64,000 nt of DNA, taken from assembly GCF_036898825.1 (NCBI RefSeq), contig NZ_JARUND010000001.1, positions 1,426,001 to 1,490,000 on the forward strand, written 5' to 3'. Positions 56,843 through 64,000 of this stretch are shown here, piece after piece. A program made the position numbers and the translations under genes. Numbering within the stretch: the stretch's first letter is position 1; each line of letters opens with the position of its first letter. The notes under the pieces are model-generated. The model made no database searches and was not told the DNA's origin. It worked only from the letters and a program-made list of their open reading frames with translations. This DNA is from Streptomyces sp. B21-083 (GTDB lineage: Bacteria > Actinomycetota > Actinomycetes > Streptomycetales > Streptomycetaceae).

Positions 56843-57298
56843 TCAGGCGTAGAAGCGGGACAGGCTCTGCAGCACGGCCGCCGGCTTCGGGGCGCCCTCG
56901 ATCTCGATCGTGCCGTCGACGGTGATCTGCACACCGCCCGGTACGTCCTCGACCTCGGCCAGCCTGCCGACCAGGCGGATCTTCGAGCCGGCCTTCACGG
57001 GTGAGGGGAAACGCACCTTGTTGAGGCCGTAGTTGACCTTCGTGGTGACGCCCTGGACGTCCAGCAGCTCGGTGAAGAGCGGGATGAAGAGGGAGAGGGT
57101 GAGGTAGCCGTGGGCGATGGGAGCGCCGAAGGGGCCCGCCGCGGCCTTCTCCGGGTCCACGTGGATCCACTGGTGGTCGCCGGTCGCGTCGGCGAAGGTG
57201 TTGATGCGCTCCTGGGTGACCTCGATCCACTCACTGGTGCCGAGGTCGCTGCCGGCGAGCTTCTTGAGTTCGTCGATGCCGTTGACCGTGATGCTCAT
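56843..57298 (-). CDS. MaoC-type enoyl-CoA hydratase
   Basis: 151 residues with the hot-dog-fold MaoC motif FADATGDHQWIHVDPEKAA...FGAPIAHGYLTLSL, including the catalytic Asp/His pair in DHQWIHVD. It hydrates an enoyl-CoA. The ATG at 57298 has AAGGAA about 8 bases upstream. It is the last gene of a minus-strand series with an acyl-CoA ligase, an amidohydrolase and an SDR, separated from the ligase by 55 bases. Confidence 0.92.
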   Translation of the reverse strand: MSITVNGIDELKKLAGSDLGTSEWIEVTQERINTFADATGDHQWIHVDPEKAAAGPFGAPIAHGYLTLSLFIPLFTELLDVQGVTTKVNYGLNKVRFPSPVKAGSKIRLVGRLAEVEDVPGGVQITVDGTIEIEGAPKPAAVLQSLSRFYA

Positions 57299-57353
57299 GT
57301 CGCTTTCCTTAACTGGGAGTTGAGCCGAAAGTGGTGGAGGGCGCCGCAGCGGG

Positions 57354-58859
57354 CTACGAACCGGCGCCGAAGGCCTTGCGCACCCGGGCCTTGAGAAGCT
57401 TTCCGGAGGCGGTGCGCGGGAGTCCGTCCGCGATGACGACCGACTTCGGGATCTTGTACTTGGCGAGCCGCCCGGACAGCGAGGCGAGCACCTCGTCGGC
57501 GTCCAGGGCCGCGCCCTCGCGGGGCACGACGACCGCGCGCGGCACCTCGCCCCACTTCTCGTCGGCGACGCCGATGACCGCGCACTCGACGATGTCGGGG
57601 TGGGCCAGGAGGAGATCCTCGATCTCGGCGGGGTAGATGTTCTCCCCACCCGAGATGATCATGTCTTTGATGCGGTCGACGACGAAGACATAGCCGTCCT
57701 CGTCGATCCGGGCGGCGTCCCCGCTGCGGAACCAGCCGTCCGTGAAGGAGGCGGCCGTCTCCTCGGGCAGCCCCCAGTAACCCGGCATGACGTGCGGCCC
57801 GCGGACCACGATCTCGCCGGGCTCGCCGACCTCGGCCGGCGTCAGGTCGGGCCGTACCACCCGTACGTCGCTGAAGAAGTGCGGTACGCCCGCCGAGCCC
57901 GCTTTACTGACCGCGTGCTCGGCGTCCAGGAACAGGGTCCCGGGCGAGGCCTCGGTCATGCCGTAGCCCTGGAGGAAGGTGAGCCCGCGCTCCTGGAACC
58001 GGGCGATGAGCGGGGTCGGCACCGGTGAGCCGCCGCAGGAGAGCATGCGCACCGACGACAGGTCGGCGTCGGCCCAGCGTGGATGTCTGGCCACCTGGTC
58101 GAACATGGTCGGCACCCCGAACATGAAGGTGATCCGGTGCCGTTCGATCAGGTCGAAGGTCTCGTCCGGGGCGAAGGCCTCGACCAGGACGCAGGTACCG
58201 CCCTTGAGGAGCACGGGCAGGGTGAGCATGTTCAGCCCGGCCGTGTGGAACAAGGGGGCGGAGACCAGGGCGCGTTCGTCCGTGATGACGTCCTGGTCGA
58301 CGAGCACGTTGACGGCGTTCCAGGTGAGGTTGCCGTGCGTGAGCATGGCGCCCTTGGGCCGGCCCGTCGTACCCGAGGTGTACATGATGATGCAGGTGTC
58401 GTCGGCGGTGACCGGTGCGTCGACCGGTTCGGCGGAGGCGCCGGCGAGCGCGTCCTCGTACTCGGCGCCGACCTCGACGTACGTCCGCACGTCCGTGTTG
58501 CCGGGCAGTCCGGCGACGAGGCCGGCGTGCGAGGGGCCGTAGACGAGGGCCTTGGTGCCGGAGTCGGCGAGCTGGTAGGCGATCTCCGGGCCGGCGAGGC
58601 GGGTGTTGAGCGGTACGAAGACCGCGCCGAGTGTGCCCGCCGCGAACAGTGTCTCCAGGTAGGAGGGGTGGTTCGGGCCGAGATAGGCGATCCGGTCGCC
58701 GCGGCGCACTCCCCGGTCGCGCAGGGCGTGCGCGAGCCGGGTGGTGCGCTCGTACAGCTGTCCGTAGGAGAACGTGGTGTCGCCGTGGATCAGGGCGGTG
58801 CGTTGGGGGGTCTTGCGGGCCCGGCGGGCGGGCCAAGACCCCAGTCCCTCGTTGCGCAT
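57354..58859 (-). CDS. acyl-CoA synthetase (AMP-forming)
   Basis: 501 residues. AMP-binding enzyme motifs: P-loop IIMYTSGTTGRPKGAML (~residue 157), GYGMTE, DGWFRSGDAARIDEDGY and the C-terminal PRTASGKLLK with the catalytic lysine. It ligates CoA to an organic, fatty or aromatic acid. The ATG has GAGGGG 7 bases upstream. The cluster with MaoC, SDR and amidohydrolase points to beta-oxidation-like catabolism of a carboxylic acid imported by the nearby MFS protein. Confidence 0.92.
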   Translation of the reverse strand: MRNEGLGSWPARRARKTPQRTALIHGDTTFSYGQLYERTTRLAHALRDRGVRRGDRIAYLGPNHPSYLETLFAAGTLGAVFVPLNTRLAGPEIAYQLADSGTKALVYGPSHAGLVAGLPGNTDVRTYVEVGAEYEDALAGASAEPVDAPVTADDTCIIMYTSGTTGRPKGAMLTHGNLTWNAVNVLVDQDVITDERALVSAPLFHTAGLNMLTLPVLLKGGTCVLVEAFAPDETFDLIERHRITFMFGVPTMFDQVARHPRWADADLSSVRMLSCGGSPVPTPLIARFQERGLTFLQGYGMTEASPGTLFLDAEHAVSKAGSAGVPHFFSDVRVVRPDLTPAEVGEPGEIVVRGPHVMPGYWGLPEETAASFTDGWFRSGDAARIDEDGYVFVVDRIKDMIISGGENIYPAEIEDLLLAHPDIVECAVIGVADEKWGEVPRAVVVPREGAALDADEVLASLSGRLAKYKIPKSVVIADGLPRTASGKLLKARVRKAFGAGS

Positions 58860-58900
58860 CGTTGCGCCCCTCTACGAGTTGCGAGACATGGGTTACGAAG

Positions 58901-59785
58901 TCAGGGCTTTGTGAGTCCGAGCAGCCGGGCCGCGTTCTCCTTGAGGATCTTCGGCCTGACCTCGTCCTTGATCGGCAGCTTCTCGAAGTCGGCGAGCCAG
59001 CGGTCCGGGGTGAGGACCGGGTAGTCCGAGCCGAAGAGGACCTTGTCCTTGAGCAGTGTGTTGGCGTACTGCACCAACTGCGGCGGGAAGTACTTCGGTG
59101 ACCAGCCGGACAGGTCGATGTGCACGCCCGGCTTGTGTGTGGCGACGGCGAGTGCCTCGTCCTGCCAGGGGAACGACGGATGCGCCAGGATGATCTTCAT
59201 CTCGGGGAAGTCGGCGGACACGTCGTCGATGTGCAGCGGGTTGGAGTACTTGAGGCGGATCCCGCCGCCACCGGGGACTCCCGCGCCGATGCCCGTCTGG
59301 CCGGTGTGGAAGAGCGCGATGGCGCCGGTCTCCTCGATCACCTCGTACAGCTCGTACGCGACCGAGCGGTCGTTGGGGAAGAAGCCCTGGATGCTGGGGT
59401 GGAACTTGAAGCCCCTGACCCCGTACTCCTCGACCAGCCGGCGGGCCTGCTTGACGCCCGCCTTGCCCCGGAAGGGGTCGATGGAGGCGAAGGGGATCAG
59501 CACGTCCGGGTTGGCGGCGGCGGCCTCGGCGACCTCCTCGTTCGGGACGGGCGCGGTGCCGGTCGCGGACTCGGCGTCCACCGTGAAGATGACGGCTGCC
59601 ATCTTCCGCTCGCGGTAGTACGCGGCGGTCTCCTCCAGGGTCGGCTTCCGCTTGCCCTCGACCTTGAAGTAGGCCGACGAGGCGTCGTGGAGGTCGTCGG
59701 CCAGGGACGAGGTGCCCTTGGAGGAGATCTCGGCGTGGGTGTGGACGTCGATCGCGACGAGTTCCTCGACGTCGATGTTCGCCAT
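58901..59785 (-). CDS. amidohydrolase-superfamily (ACMSD/OMP-type) protein
   Basis: 294 residues in the amidohydrolase-2 class: AIDVHTHAEISSKG at the start, FKFHPSIQGFFPND, LAHPSFPWQDEALA and LFGSDYPVLTPDRW. Members decarboxylate or hydrolyse aromatic or related acids; the reaction here is unknown. The ATG at 59785 has GGAGG 7 bases upstream; a GTG at 59791 overlaps the SDR stop and is the alternative. Confidence 0.88.
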   Translation of the reverse strand: MANIDVEELVAIDVHTHAEISSKGTSSLADDLHDASSAYFKVEGKRKPTLEETAAYYRERKMAAVIFTVDAESATGTAPVPNEEVAEAAAANPDVLIPFASIDPFRGKAGVKQARRLVEEYGVRGFKFHPSIQGFFPNDRSVAYELYEVIEETGAIALFHTGQTGIGAGVPGGGGIRLKYSNPLHIDDVSADFPEMKIILAHPSFPWQDEALAVATHKPGVHIDLSGWSPKYFPPQLVQYANTLLKDKVLFGSDYPVLTPDRWLADFEKLPIKDEVRPKILKENAARLLGLTKP

Positions 59786-59787
59786 GG

Positions 59788-60705
59788 TCACGCCTCCGGG
59801 AACTTGGGGGCGGGGATGCCCACCGACTGGAGCTCGGCGCCGACCGAGGTGGGCCAGGCGTCGGCGAGGGTCTCGGGGGTCCAGCCGCCGTCGGCGTACG
59901 CGGCCCTGACCTCCTGCGGATGCGACCAGAGTGCCACCTTGTCGCCGCCGATGCCGATGGCCTGGCCGGTGATGCCGCGGGCGGCCTCGGAGGCGAGGAA
60001 GGGAACGAGGGCGGCGCAGTCCTCGGGGGTGCCGAAGCCCTCACCCTTGCGGAGGAAGGCCGGGAACGGCTCGCCGTTCTTCAGCGCCTCGATGTACGGG
60101 GCGAAGGCGGGGATCGTCTCGGTCATGGCGGTGGCGGCCACCGGCACGATCGCGTTGACGGTGATGTTCGCGCGGCCCAGCTCCATCGACCAGGTACGGG
60201 CGAAGGCGGCGATGCCCGCCTTGGCGGCCGCGTAGTTCGTCTGCCCGAAGTTGCCGCGCTGACCGGCCGGGGAGCCGACGAGGATCAGCGTGCCGCCCTC
60301 GCCCTGCTCGCGCATGCGTACGGCGGCGGCCCGGGCGCAGGTGAAGGTGCCCTTGAGGTGGGTGGTGATCACCGCGTCGAAGTCGTCGTCGGTCATCTTC
60401 CACAGCACCTTGTCGCGCAGGATGCCCGCGTTGGTGACCAGGATGTCGAGCCGGCCGAACTCCTCCACCGCGCGGTTCACGAGCCGCTCGGCGGCCTCGG
60501 TCGTACCGACCGGGACCACCTCGGCGACGGCGGTGCCGCCCGCCGCGGTGATGGACTTCACGGCCTGCTCGGCCACGCTCTCGTCGATGTCGTTGACGAC
60601 CACGGAGGCGCCGGCGGCGGCGAGAGCGTGCGCGTAGGCGAGGCCGAGGCCACGACCGCTGCCGGTGACGACGGCGACCTTGCCGGTCAGATCGATGCTG
60701 GGCAC
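59788..60705 (-). CDS. short-chain dehydrogenase/reductase
   Basis: 305 residues. TGSGRGLG gives the cofactor-binding motif, NAG is kept, and the catalytic Ser145, Tyr158 and Lys162 (QTNYAAAKAG) are present. It resembles 3-hydroxyacyl-CoA-type dehydrogenases found beside MaoC proteins. The GTG has AAGGGA 8 bases upstream. First gene of the minus-strand operon, transcribed from a promoter inside the MarR operator region. Confidence 0.9.
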   Translation of the reverse strand: MPSIDLTGKVAVVTGSGRGLGLAYAHALAAAGASVVVNDIDESVAEQAVKSITAAGGTAVAEVVPVGTTEAAERLVNRAVEEFGRLDILVTNAGILRDKVLWKMTDDDFDAVITTHLKGTFTCARAAAVRMREQGEGGTLILVGSPAGQRGNFGQTNYAAAKAGIAAFARTWSMELGRANITVNAIVPVAATAMTETIPAFAPYIEALKNGEPFPAFLRKGEGFGTPEDCAALVPFLASEAARGITGQAIGIGGDKVALWSHPQEVRAAYADGGWTPETLADAWPTSVGAELQSVGIPAPKFPEA

Positions 60706-60721
60706 GAGGGAGGTCCCTTCA

Positions 60722-60774
60722 CAAGACGACAGCTCAAGACGACAGCCTCAAGTCGACAGCCCAAGACGACTGCG
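60722..60774. repeat. 13-14-bp CAAGACGACAGC tandem repeat
   Basis: CAAGACGACAGCT (60722-60734), CAAGACGACAGCCT (60735-60748), CAAGTCGACAGCC (60749-60761) and CAAGACGACTGCG (60762-60774). It lies in the leader of the SDR operon, between its promoter and start codon. Confidence 0.8.
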
Positions 60775-60782
60775 TGAGATCG

Positions 60783-60830
60783 AAGCTAAGAGCAATAATT
60801 GTTGACGTCAATAGTTGTTGCCGTCAGATG
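60783..60830. promoter_or_regulatory. divergent promoter with 30-bp MarR-type operator palindrome
   Basis: An imperfect palindrome spans 60792-60821 with the perfect core TTGACGTCAA (60802-60811). The core supplies a -35 TTGACG on both strands. On the minus strand a -10 TAGCTT (60788-60783) follows at 17-bp spacing, driving the SDR operon. On the plus strand the -10 is weaker (around 60825-60830) and would give a nearly leaderless marR message. MarR binding here would shut both promoters. Confidence 0.75.
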
Positions 60831-60838
60831 GGTGCGCC

Positions 60839-61378
60839 ATGCTGGAATCTGTACATGGATCCGCCCCGCCCGGGGCCACGACGAGGGAGCCCGCCATCGC
60901 CCGCCAGCAGGATGTCCACGACCCCGCCCCGATCGACGCGCGCGAGCCCTGGATGCGCGGCCTGCACGCGGACACCGGCTACCTGCTGTACCGGCTGGGC
61001 CTGCGCTCCGGCCAGTTGTTCAACACCTTCCTCCAGGAGTCGGGGCTACGGCTGCGCCACTACGCGGTGGTCCGCTTCCTGGCCACGTCGACGGGCGCGC
61101 TCCAGCGTGAGCTGAGCACCGCGCTCGGATACGACCCGAGTGCGATCGTCGGCCTGGTGGACGACCTGGAGAAGCTGGGCTTCGTCGAACGCCGCCCCTC
61201 CCCCGACGACCGCCGCAGCCGGATCGTCGCCCTCACCGAGAACGGCCGCGCCTTCCTCCGCGACACCGACGAGGCCGGCCAGCGCGTGACCAACGAACTG
61301 CTGAGCCCGCTCGACCCCGCGGAACGGGAGTCCCTGCACACCCTGCTCCAGAGGGTCACGGAGGACGGACCCAACTGA
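60839..61378 (+). CDS. MarR-family transcriptional regulator
   Basis: 179 residues. The winged-helix core is LQRELSTALGYDPSAIVGLVDDLEKLGFVERRPSPDDRRSRIVALTENGRAF (residues ~92-142), typical of MarR proteins that respond to aromatic or acidic ligands. The ATG at 60839 gives a ~40-residue N-terminal tail before the fold; a TTG 8 codons upstream is open. It is divergent from the acyl-CoA ligase/SDR operon and probably represses it via the palindrome. Confidence 0.9.
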   Translation: MLESVHGSAPPGATTREPAIARQQDVHDPAPIDAREPWMRGLHADTGYLLYRLGLRSGQLFNTFLQESGLRLRHYAVVRFLATSTGALQRELSTALGYDPSAIVGLVDDLEKLGFVERRPSPDDRRSRIVALTENGRAFLRDTDEAGQRVTNELLSPLDPAERESLHTLLQRVTEDGPN

Positions 61379-61386
61379 CGTGCGAT

Positions 61387-61428
61387 GTTGCGCAACTTCT
61401 TGACTGCCACTCGATTAATGCCTAACTT
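61387..61428 (+). promoter_or_regulatory. promoter of the MFS gene with GTTGCGCAAC palindrome
   Basis: Palindrome GTTGCGCAAC (61387-61396) precedes a -35 TTGACT (61400-61405) and a -10 TAACTT (61423-61428) at 17-bp spacing. The same TTGCG string recurs three times near 58852-58883 around the acyl-CoA ligase start. An IclR- or MarR-type regulator may use it. Confidence 0.6.
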
Positions 61429-61495
61429 CACCCAGGCACCGGTGCGGTCCCCCACCGGTGACGCCCCCCACGGCATCGGCATCAGGGAGTCTCCC

Positions 61496-62884
61496 GTGCA
61501 GCCAACCCGCTCGTCCTCCGGCTCGTCGTCCGGCTCTTCCCCCCAACTCTCCTCAGGCACAAGGGAGTTGCGCCGGGTCGCACTCTCCGGACTGCTCGGC
61601 ACCACCGTCGAGTTCTACGACTTCCTCGTGTACGGCACACTCGCCGCGCTCGTCTTCGGCGACCTGTTCTTCCCCCAGGCCGACCCCACGGTCGGCACCA
61701 TCGCCGCCTTCGGCACCTTCGCCGCCGGTTATGTCGCCCGGCCGCTCGGCGGCATCCTCTTCGGACACTTCGGCGACCGGCTCGGCCGCAAGTCGATGAT
61801 GCTGCTGACGATGACCCTGATGGGCTGCGGCAGCTTCCTGATCGGGCTGCTGCCGACGTACGACGCGATCGGCGTCTGGGCCCCGGTCCTGCTGGTCGCC
61901 CTCCGGGTCGTCCAGGGCCTCGCGATCGGCGGCGAGTGGGGCGGCGCGACCCTGATGGTCGTCGAGCACGCCGAACGCACCCAGGGTTCCCGGCGCGGCC
62001 TGTGGTCCAGTTTCACCCAGCTGGGCGCCCCGCTCGGCTCCGTGCTCTCCGCCGGAGTGGTCACCCTCGTCTCCACACTCCCCGACGACCAGTTCCGCTC
62101 CTGGGGCTGGCGCGTACCGTTCCTGCTCAGTTTCGTACTGCTCGGCGTCGGGCTGTTCGTCCGGCTGCGGATCGCGGAGAGCCCCCTGTTCGCCGGGGTC
62201 AAGCGGGAGACCTCCGCCAAGCCGCCGATCTTCGAGGTGCTGCGCCGCCCCAAGCCGGTGCTGCTCGCCTGCTGCGTCGGCATCGGCGCCTTCACCGCCC
62301 AGTCACTGCTGACCGGCTTCATGATCTCCTACGCCACCGACAACGGCTACAGCCGTCCCCAGGTACTCACCGCCGTGACCATCGCCTCCTGCGTGGCGCT
62401 GGTCGTCCTGCCCGCCGCCTCGGCGCTCACCGACCGTGTCGGCCGCCGCCCGGTGGTCCTCGCCGGTGCCCTCGCCTCGGCCGCGCTCGCGTTCCCGGTG
62501 CTGTGGCTGGTCGACTCCGGCTCACCCGGACTGCTGATCCTCGCCCTCGTCCTCGGTCACGGCATCGCCCAGTCCACGATGTACGGGCCGCTGGGTGCCC
62601 TCTTCTCCGAGATGTTCGGTACGAAGGTGCGCTACACCGGCGCCTCGCTCGGCTACCAGGCGGCGACGCTGGTGGGCGCCGGCTTCTCGCCGCTGATCGC
62701 CACCAGCCTGCTCGCCTCGAACGGCGGCGGCAGTACGCCCGTGTCGCTGCTGCTGTGCGGCGGTGCGCTGATCACCGCGGTCACCGTGTGGCGGATGCCC
62801 GAGACACACACCGACACGCTCGACTCCCCCGCCCCCGTCCCCGTCCCGCGGCAGACCCCCGCCGCCGAAGGGATCCGCCCGTGA
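61496..62884 (+). CDS. MFS metabolite:H+ symporter-type transporter
   Basis: 462 residues and about 12 helices. LLGTTVEFYDFLVYGTLAAL, FGHFGDRLGRKSMML and IGGEWGGATLMVVEHA are typical of the MHS/shikimate-type branch of the major facilitator superfamily, importing organic acids. The GTG at 61496 follows AGGGAG by 6 bases; 37 codons of open frame upstream contain the promoter and are rejected. It likely supplies the acid used by the ligase cluster. Confidence 0.9.
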   Translation: MQPTRSSSGSSSGSSPQLSSGTRELRRVALSGLLGTTVEFYDFLVYGTLAALVFGDLFFPQADPTVGTIAAFGTFAAGYVARPLGGILFGHFGDRLGRKSMMLLTMTLMGCGSFLIGLLPTYDAIGVWAPVLLVALRVVQGLAIGGEWGGATLMVVEHAERTQGSRRGLWSSFTQLGAPLGSVLSAGVVTLVSTLPDDQFRSWGWRVPFLLSFVLLGVGLFVRLRIAESPLFAGVKRETSAKPPIFEVLRRPKPVLLACCVGIGAFTAQSLLTGFMISYATDNGYSRPQVLTAVTIASCVALVVLPAASALTDRVGRRPVVLAGALASAALAFPVLWLVDSGSPGLLILALVLGHGIAQSTMYGPLGALFSEMFGTKVRYTGASLGYQAATLVGAGFSPLIATSLLASNGGGSTPVSLLLCGGALITAVTVWRMPETHTDTLDSPAPVPVPRQTPAAEGIRP

Positions 62885-62989
62885 ACTCCCGTAATCCCGT
62901 GACGGACACGGGCACCGTCCGCTCGCGGCGGCGCACCGGTCCTCGGTATACAAGGACGTGACGTTGACACTCCGGGGAGCTGCCCGCCC

Positions 62990-63742
62990 ATGACCACCCG
63001 CTCCGCGCCCGACCGACTGCTGTCCGTGCTCAGCGCCTTCGACCACGAGCACCCCGCGCTGACCCTCACGGACATCAGCCGACGGGCCGGGCTGACCCTC
63101 ACCACCACGCACCGCCTCGTGGGCGCCCTCACCGAGTGGGGCGCGCTGGAGCGGGACGAGAACGGCGTCTACCACATCGGTCTCAGGCTGTGGGAGGTCG
63201 CGGCGCTCGCCCCGCGCGGACTGGCGCTGCGGCAGATCGCGCTGCCCTATCTGGAGGACCTGTACGAAGCGACGCACGAGAACGTGCAGTTGGCGGTACG
63301 GGACGGCGGCGAGGTCGTCTACATCGAGTGGCTGTCGGGCCGTTCGGCGGTCGGGGTGCACATCCGGGTCGGCGCCCGCTGGCCACTGCACGCCACGGGG
63401 GTCGGCCTCACCCTGCTCGCCCACAGCGACCCGGCGCTCCAGCAGGAGTACTGCGAGGGCCCGTTGGCCGCCTTCACCCCGCACACGATCACCGACCCGG
63501 CCGCGCTGCGCCGTGTCCTGGCAGAAGTCCGCCGCACAGGCGTGGCGGTGAGCAGTCGTCAGGTCACCGACGACGCCCTGTCGGTGGCGGCCCCGGTGCA
63601 TGGACCGGGCGGCACGGTGATCGCCGCGGTCTCGGTCGTGGTGCCCCAGGTCGACGCCCAGGTACCGGTGTTGGTGCCTGCGGTACGACTGGCGGCGCGA
63701 GGTATCTCACGGGCACTGGGGTGGCAGCCGGGCGGGGGCTGA
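62990..63742 (+). CDS. IclR-family transcriptional regulator
   Basis: 250 residues. The N-terminal winged HTH is LTDISRRAGLTLTTTHRLVGALTEWGALERDENGVYHIG (residues ~26-64), and the C-terminal IclR effector domain is LYEATHENVQLAVRDGGEVVYIEW through QVTDDALSVAAPV. IclR regulators in aromatic catabolism include PcaR- and PobR-type activators or repressors. The ATG has GGGGAG about 10 bases upstream. It may control the MFS gene or other acid-catabolic genes. Confidence 0.9.
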   Translation: MTTRSAPDRLLSVLSAFDHEHPALTLTDISRRAGLTLTTTHRLVGALTEWGALERDENGVYHIGLRLWEVAALAPRGLALRQIALPYLEDLYEATHENVQLAVRDGGEVVYIEWLSGRSAVGVHIRVGARWPLHATGVGLTLLAHSDPALQQEYCEGPLAAFTPHTITDPAALRRVLAEVRRTGVAVSSRQVTDDALSVAAPVHGPGGTVIAAVSVVVPQVDAQVPVLVPAVRLAARGISRALGWQPGGG

Positions 63743-64000
63743 GCGGCGGGTTCGGCGAAGTGCCGTACGGCTCGACAGCGCCCCGAACGATCCAGGGCGC
63801 GAGCCGGTGGGGACGGAACCCGGAGCCCCGAACCCGTGGCCCGGCGCCTCTCCCGCGGTCCCGGTCGCGACCGGGACCGGGACTCGCGCGGCCGCCGACA
63901 CTGCGGGGCACTGCGGCGGCACTGCGGCGGCGGCACCGCATTGGGCGACGGGCAGCCCGACGAGGAGGACCGCGCTCCCCGGCGGCCGGGGCACGCCAGG
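63743..64000. other. right-edge intergenic sequence
   Basis: 258 bases of very GC-rich sequence. Frames here are low-complexity arginine/proline shadows. No gene, repeat or clear hairpin was recognised up to the window edge. Confidence 0.4.

Overview
The window is high-GC actinobacterial DNA and almost certainly a Streptomyces chromosome. Genes are dense with strongly GC-biased third positions, GTG and TTG starts are common, and neighbours often overlap by 4 bases (GTGA, ATGA, TTGA). The gene families fit: a SARP/AfsR-type regulator, DUF2510 proteins, Tat-secreted hydrolases, a GH18 chitinase behind DasR-like sites, an XRE/Zn-peptidase/MAB_1171c trio, and two copies of a dispersed GGGGCGCGGGG...GCGACCAGCC repeat. 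No rRNA, tRNA, insertion sequence, prophage or CRISPR array was seen.

Layout. 1-5305: the protocatechuate operon pcaJ(end)-F-H-G-B-L, all coupled, carrying protocatechuate to acetyl-CoA plus succinyl-CoA. 5406-8087: a large LuxR-like P-loop ATPase lacking the usual C-terminal HTH. 8588-13495: two DUF2510 proteins, a TetR regulator divergent from a PAP2-like/DMT membrane pair across a 70-bp operator palindrome, and a scramblase-like protein. 13569-15623: Tat-secreted phospholipase C. 15927-19219: molybdate importer modABC and a two-Mop molybdate-binding protein. 19519-25193: a minus-strand cell-wall block, SARP regulator, VanX-type D,D-dipeptidase, ECF sigma factor and NlpC/P60 endopeptidase, with SARP-type 11-bp-phased repeats in front of the dipeptidase. 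25581-27044: a lipoprotein and a small secreted I36-like protein. 27237-29445: vanillate demethylase vanA, a 71-residue CXC protein, and vanB. 29652-32996: an MmyB-type ligand-binding protein without HTH and the HTH/Zn-peptidase/multi-TM trio. 33046-37609: hydrolase, Sfp-type PPTase, metallophosphoesterase and ATP-grasp protein. 37786-39459: chitinase. 39586-56654: a glycan-use locus (GH38, GH4, DeoR, PfkB kinase, ABC importer without its own ATPase, GH2, two Tat-exported phosphoesterase-like proteins and a secreted protein). 56843-63742: a CoA-linked acid-catabolism cluster (MaoC hydratase, acyl-CoA ligase, amidohydrolase, SDR, MarR, MFS importer, IclR).

How it fits together. Vanillate is demethylated by VanAB to protocatechuate, which the pca operon degrades. 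The last cluster looks like another organic or aromatic acid route. Chitinase, the glycan locus, phospholipase C and secreted phosphoesterases point to a soil saprophyte living on plant and fungal debris.

Most interesting: (i) the SARP-VanX-ECF-NlpC block with phased TTGCAGA repeats, (ii) the HTH/HExxH peptidase/7-TM trio next to an HTH-less MmyB protein, (iii) the glycan locus pairing GH38/GH4/GH2 with exported phosphoesterases, (iv) four unrelated intergenic short-repeat arrays. All functions are inferred by reading translations; no database search was run.
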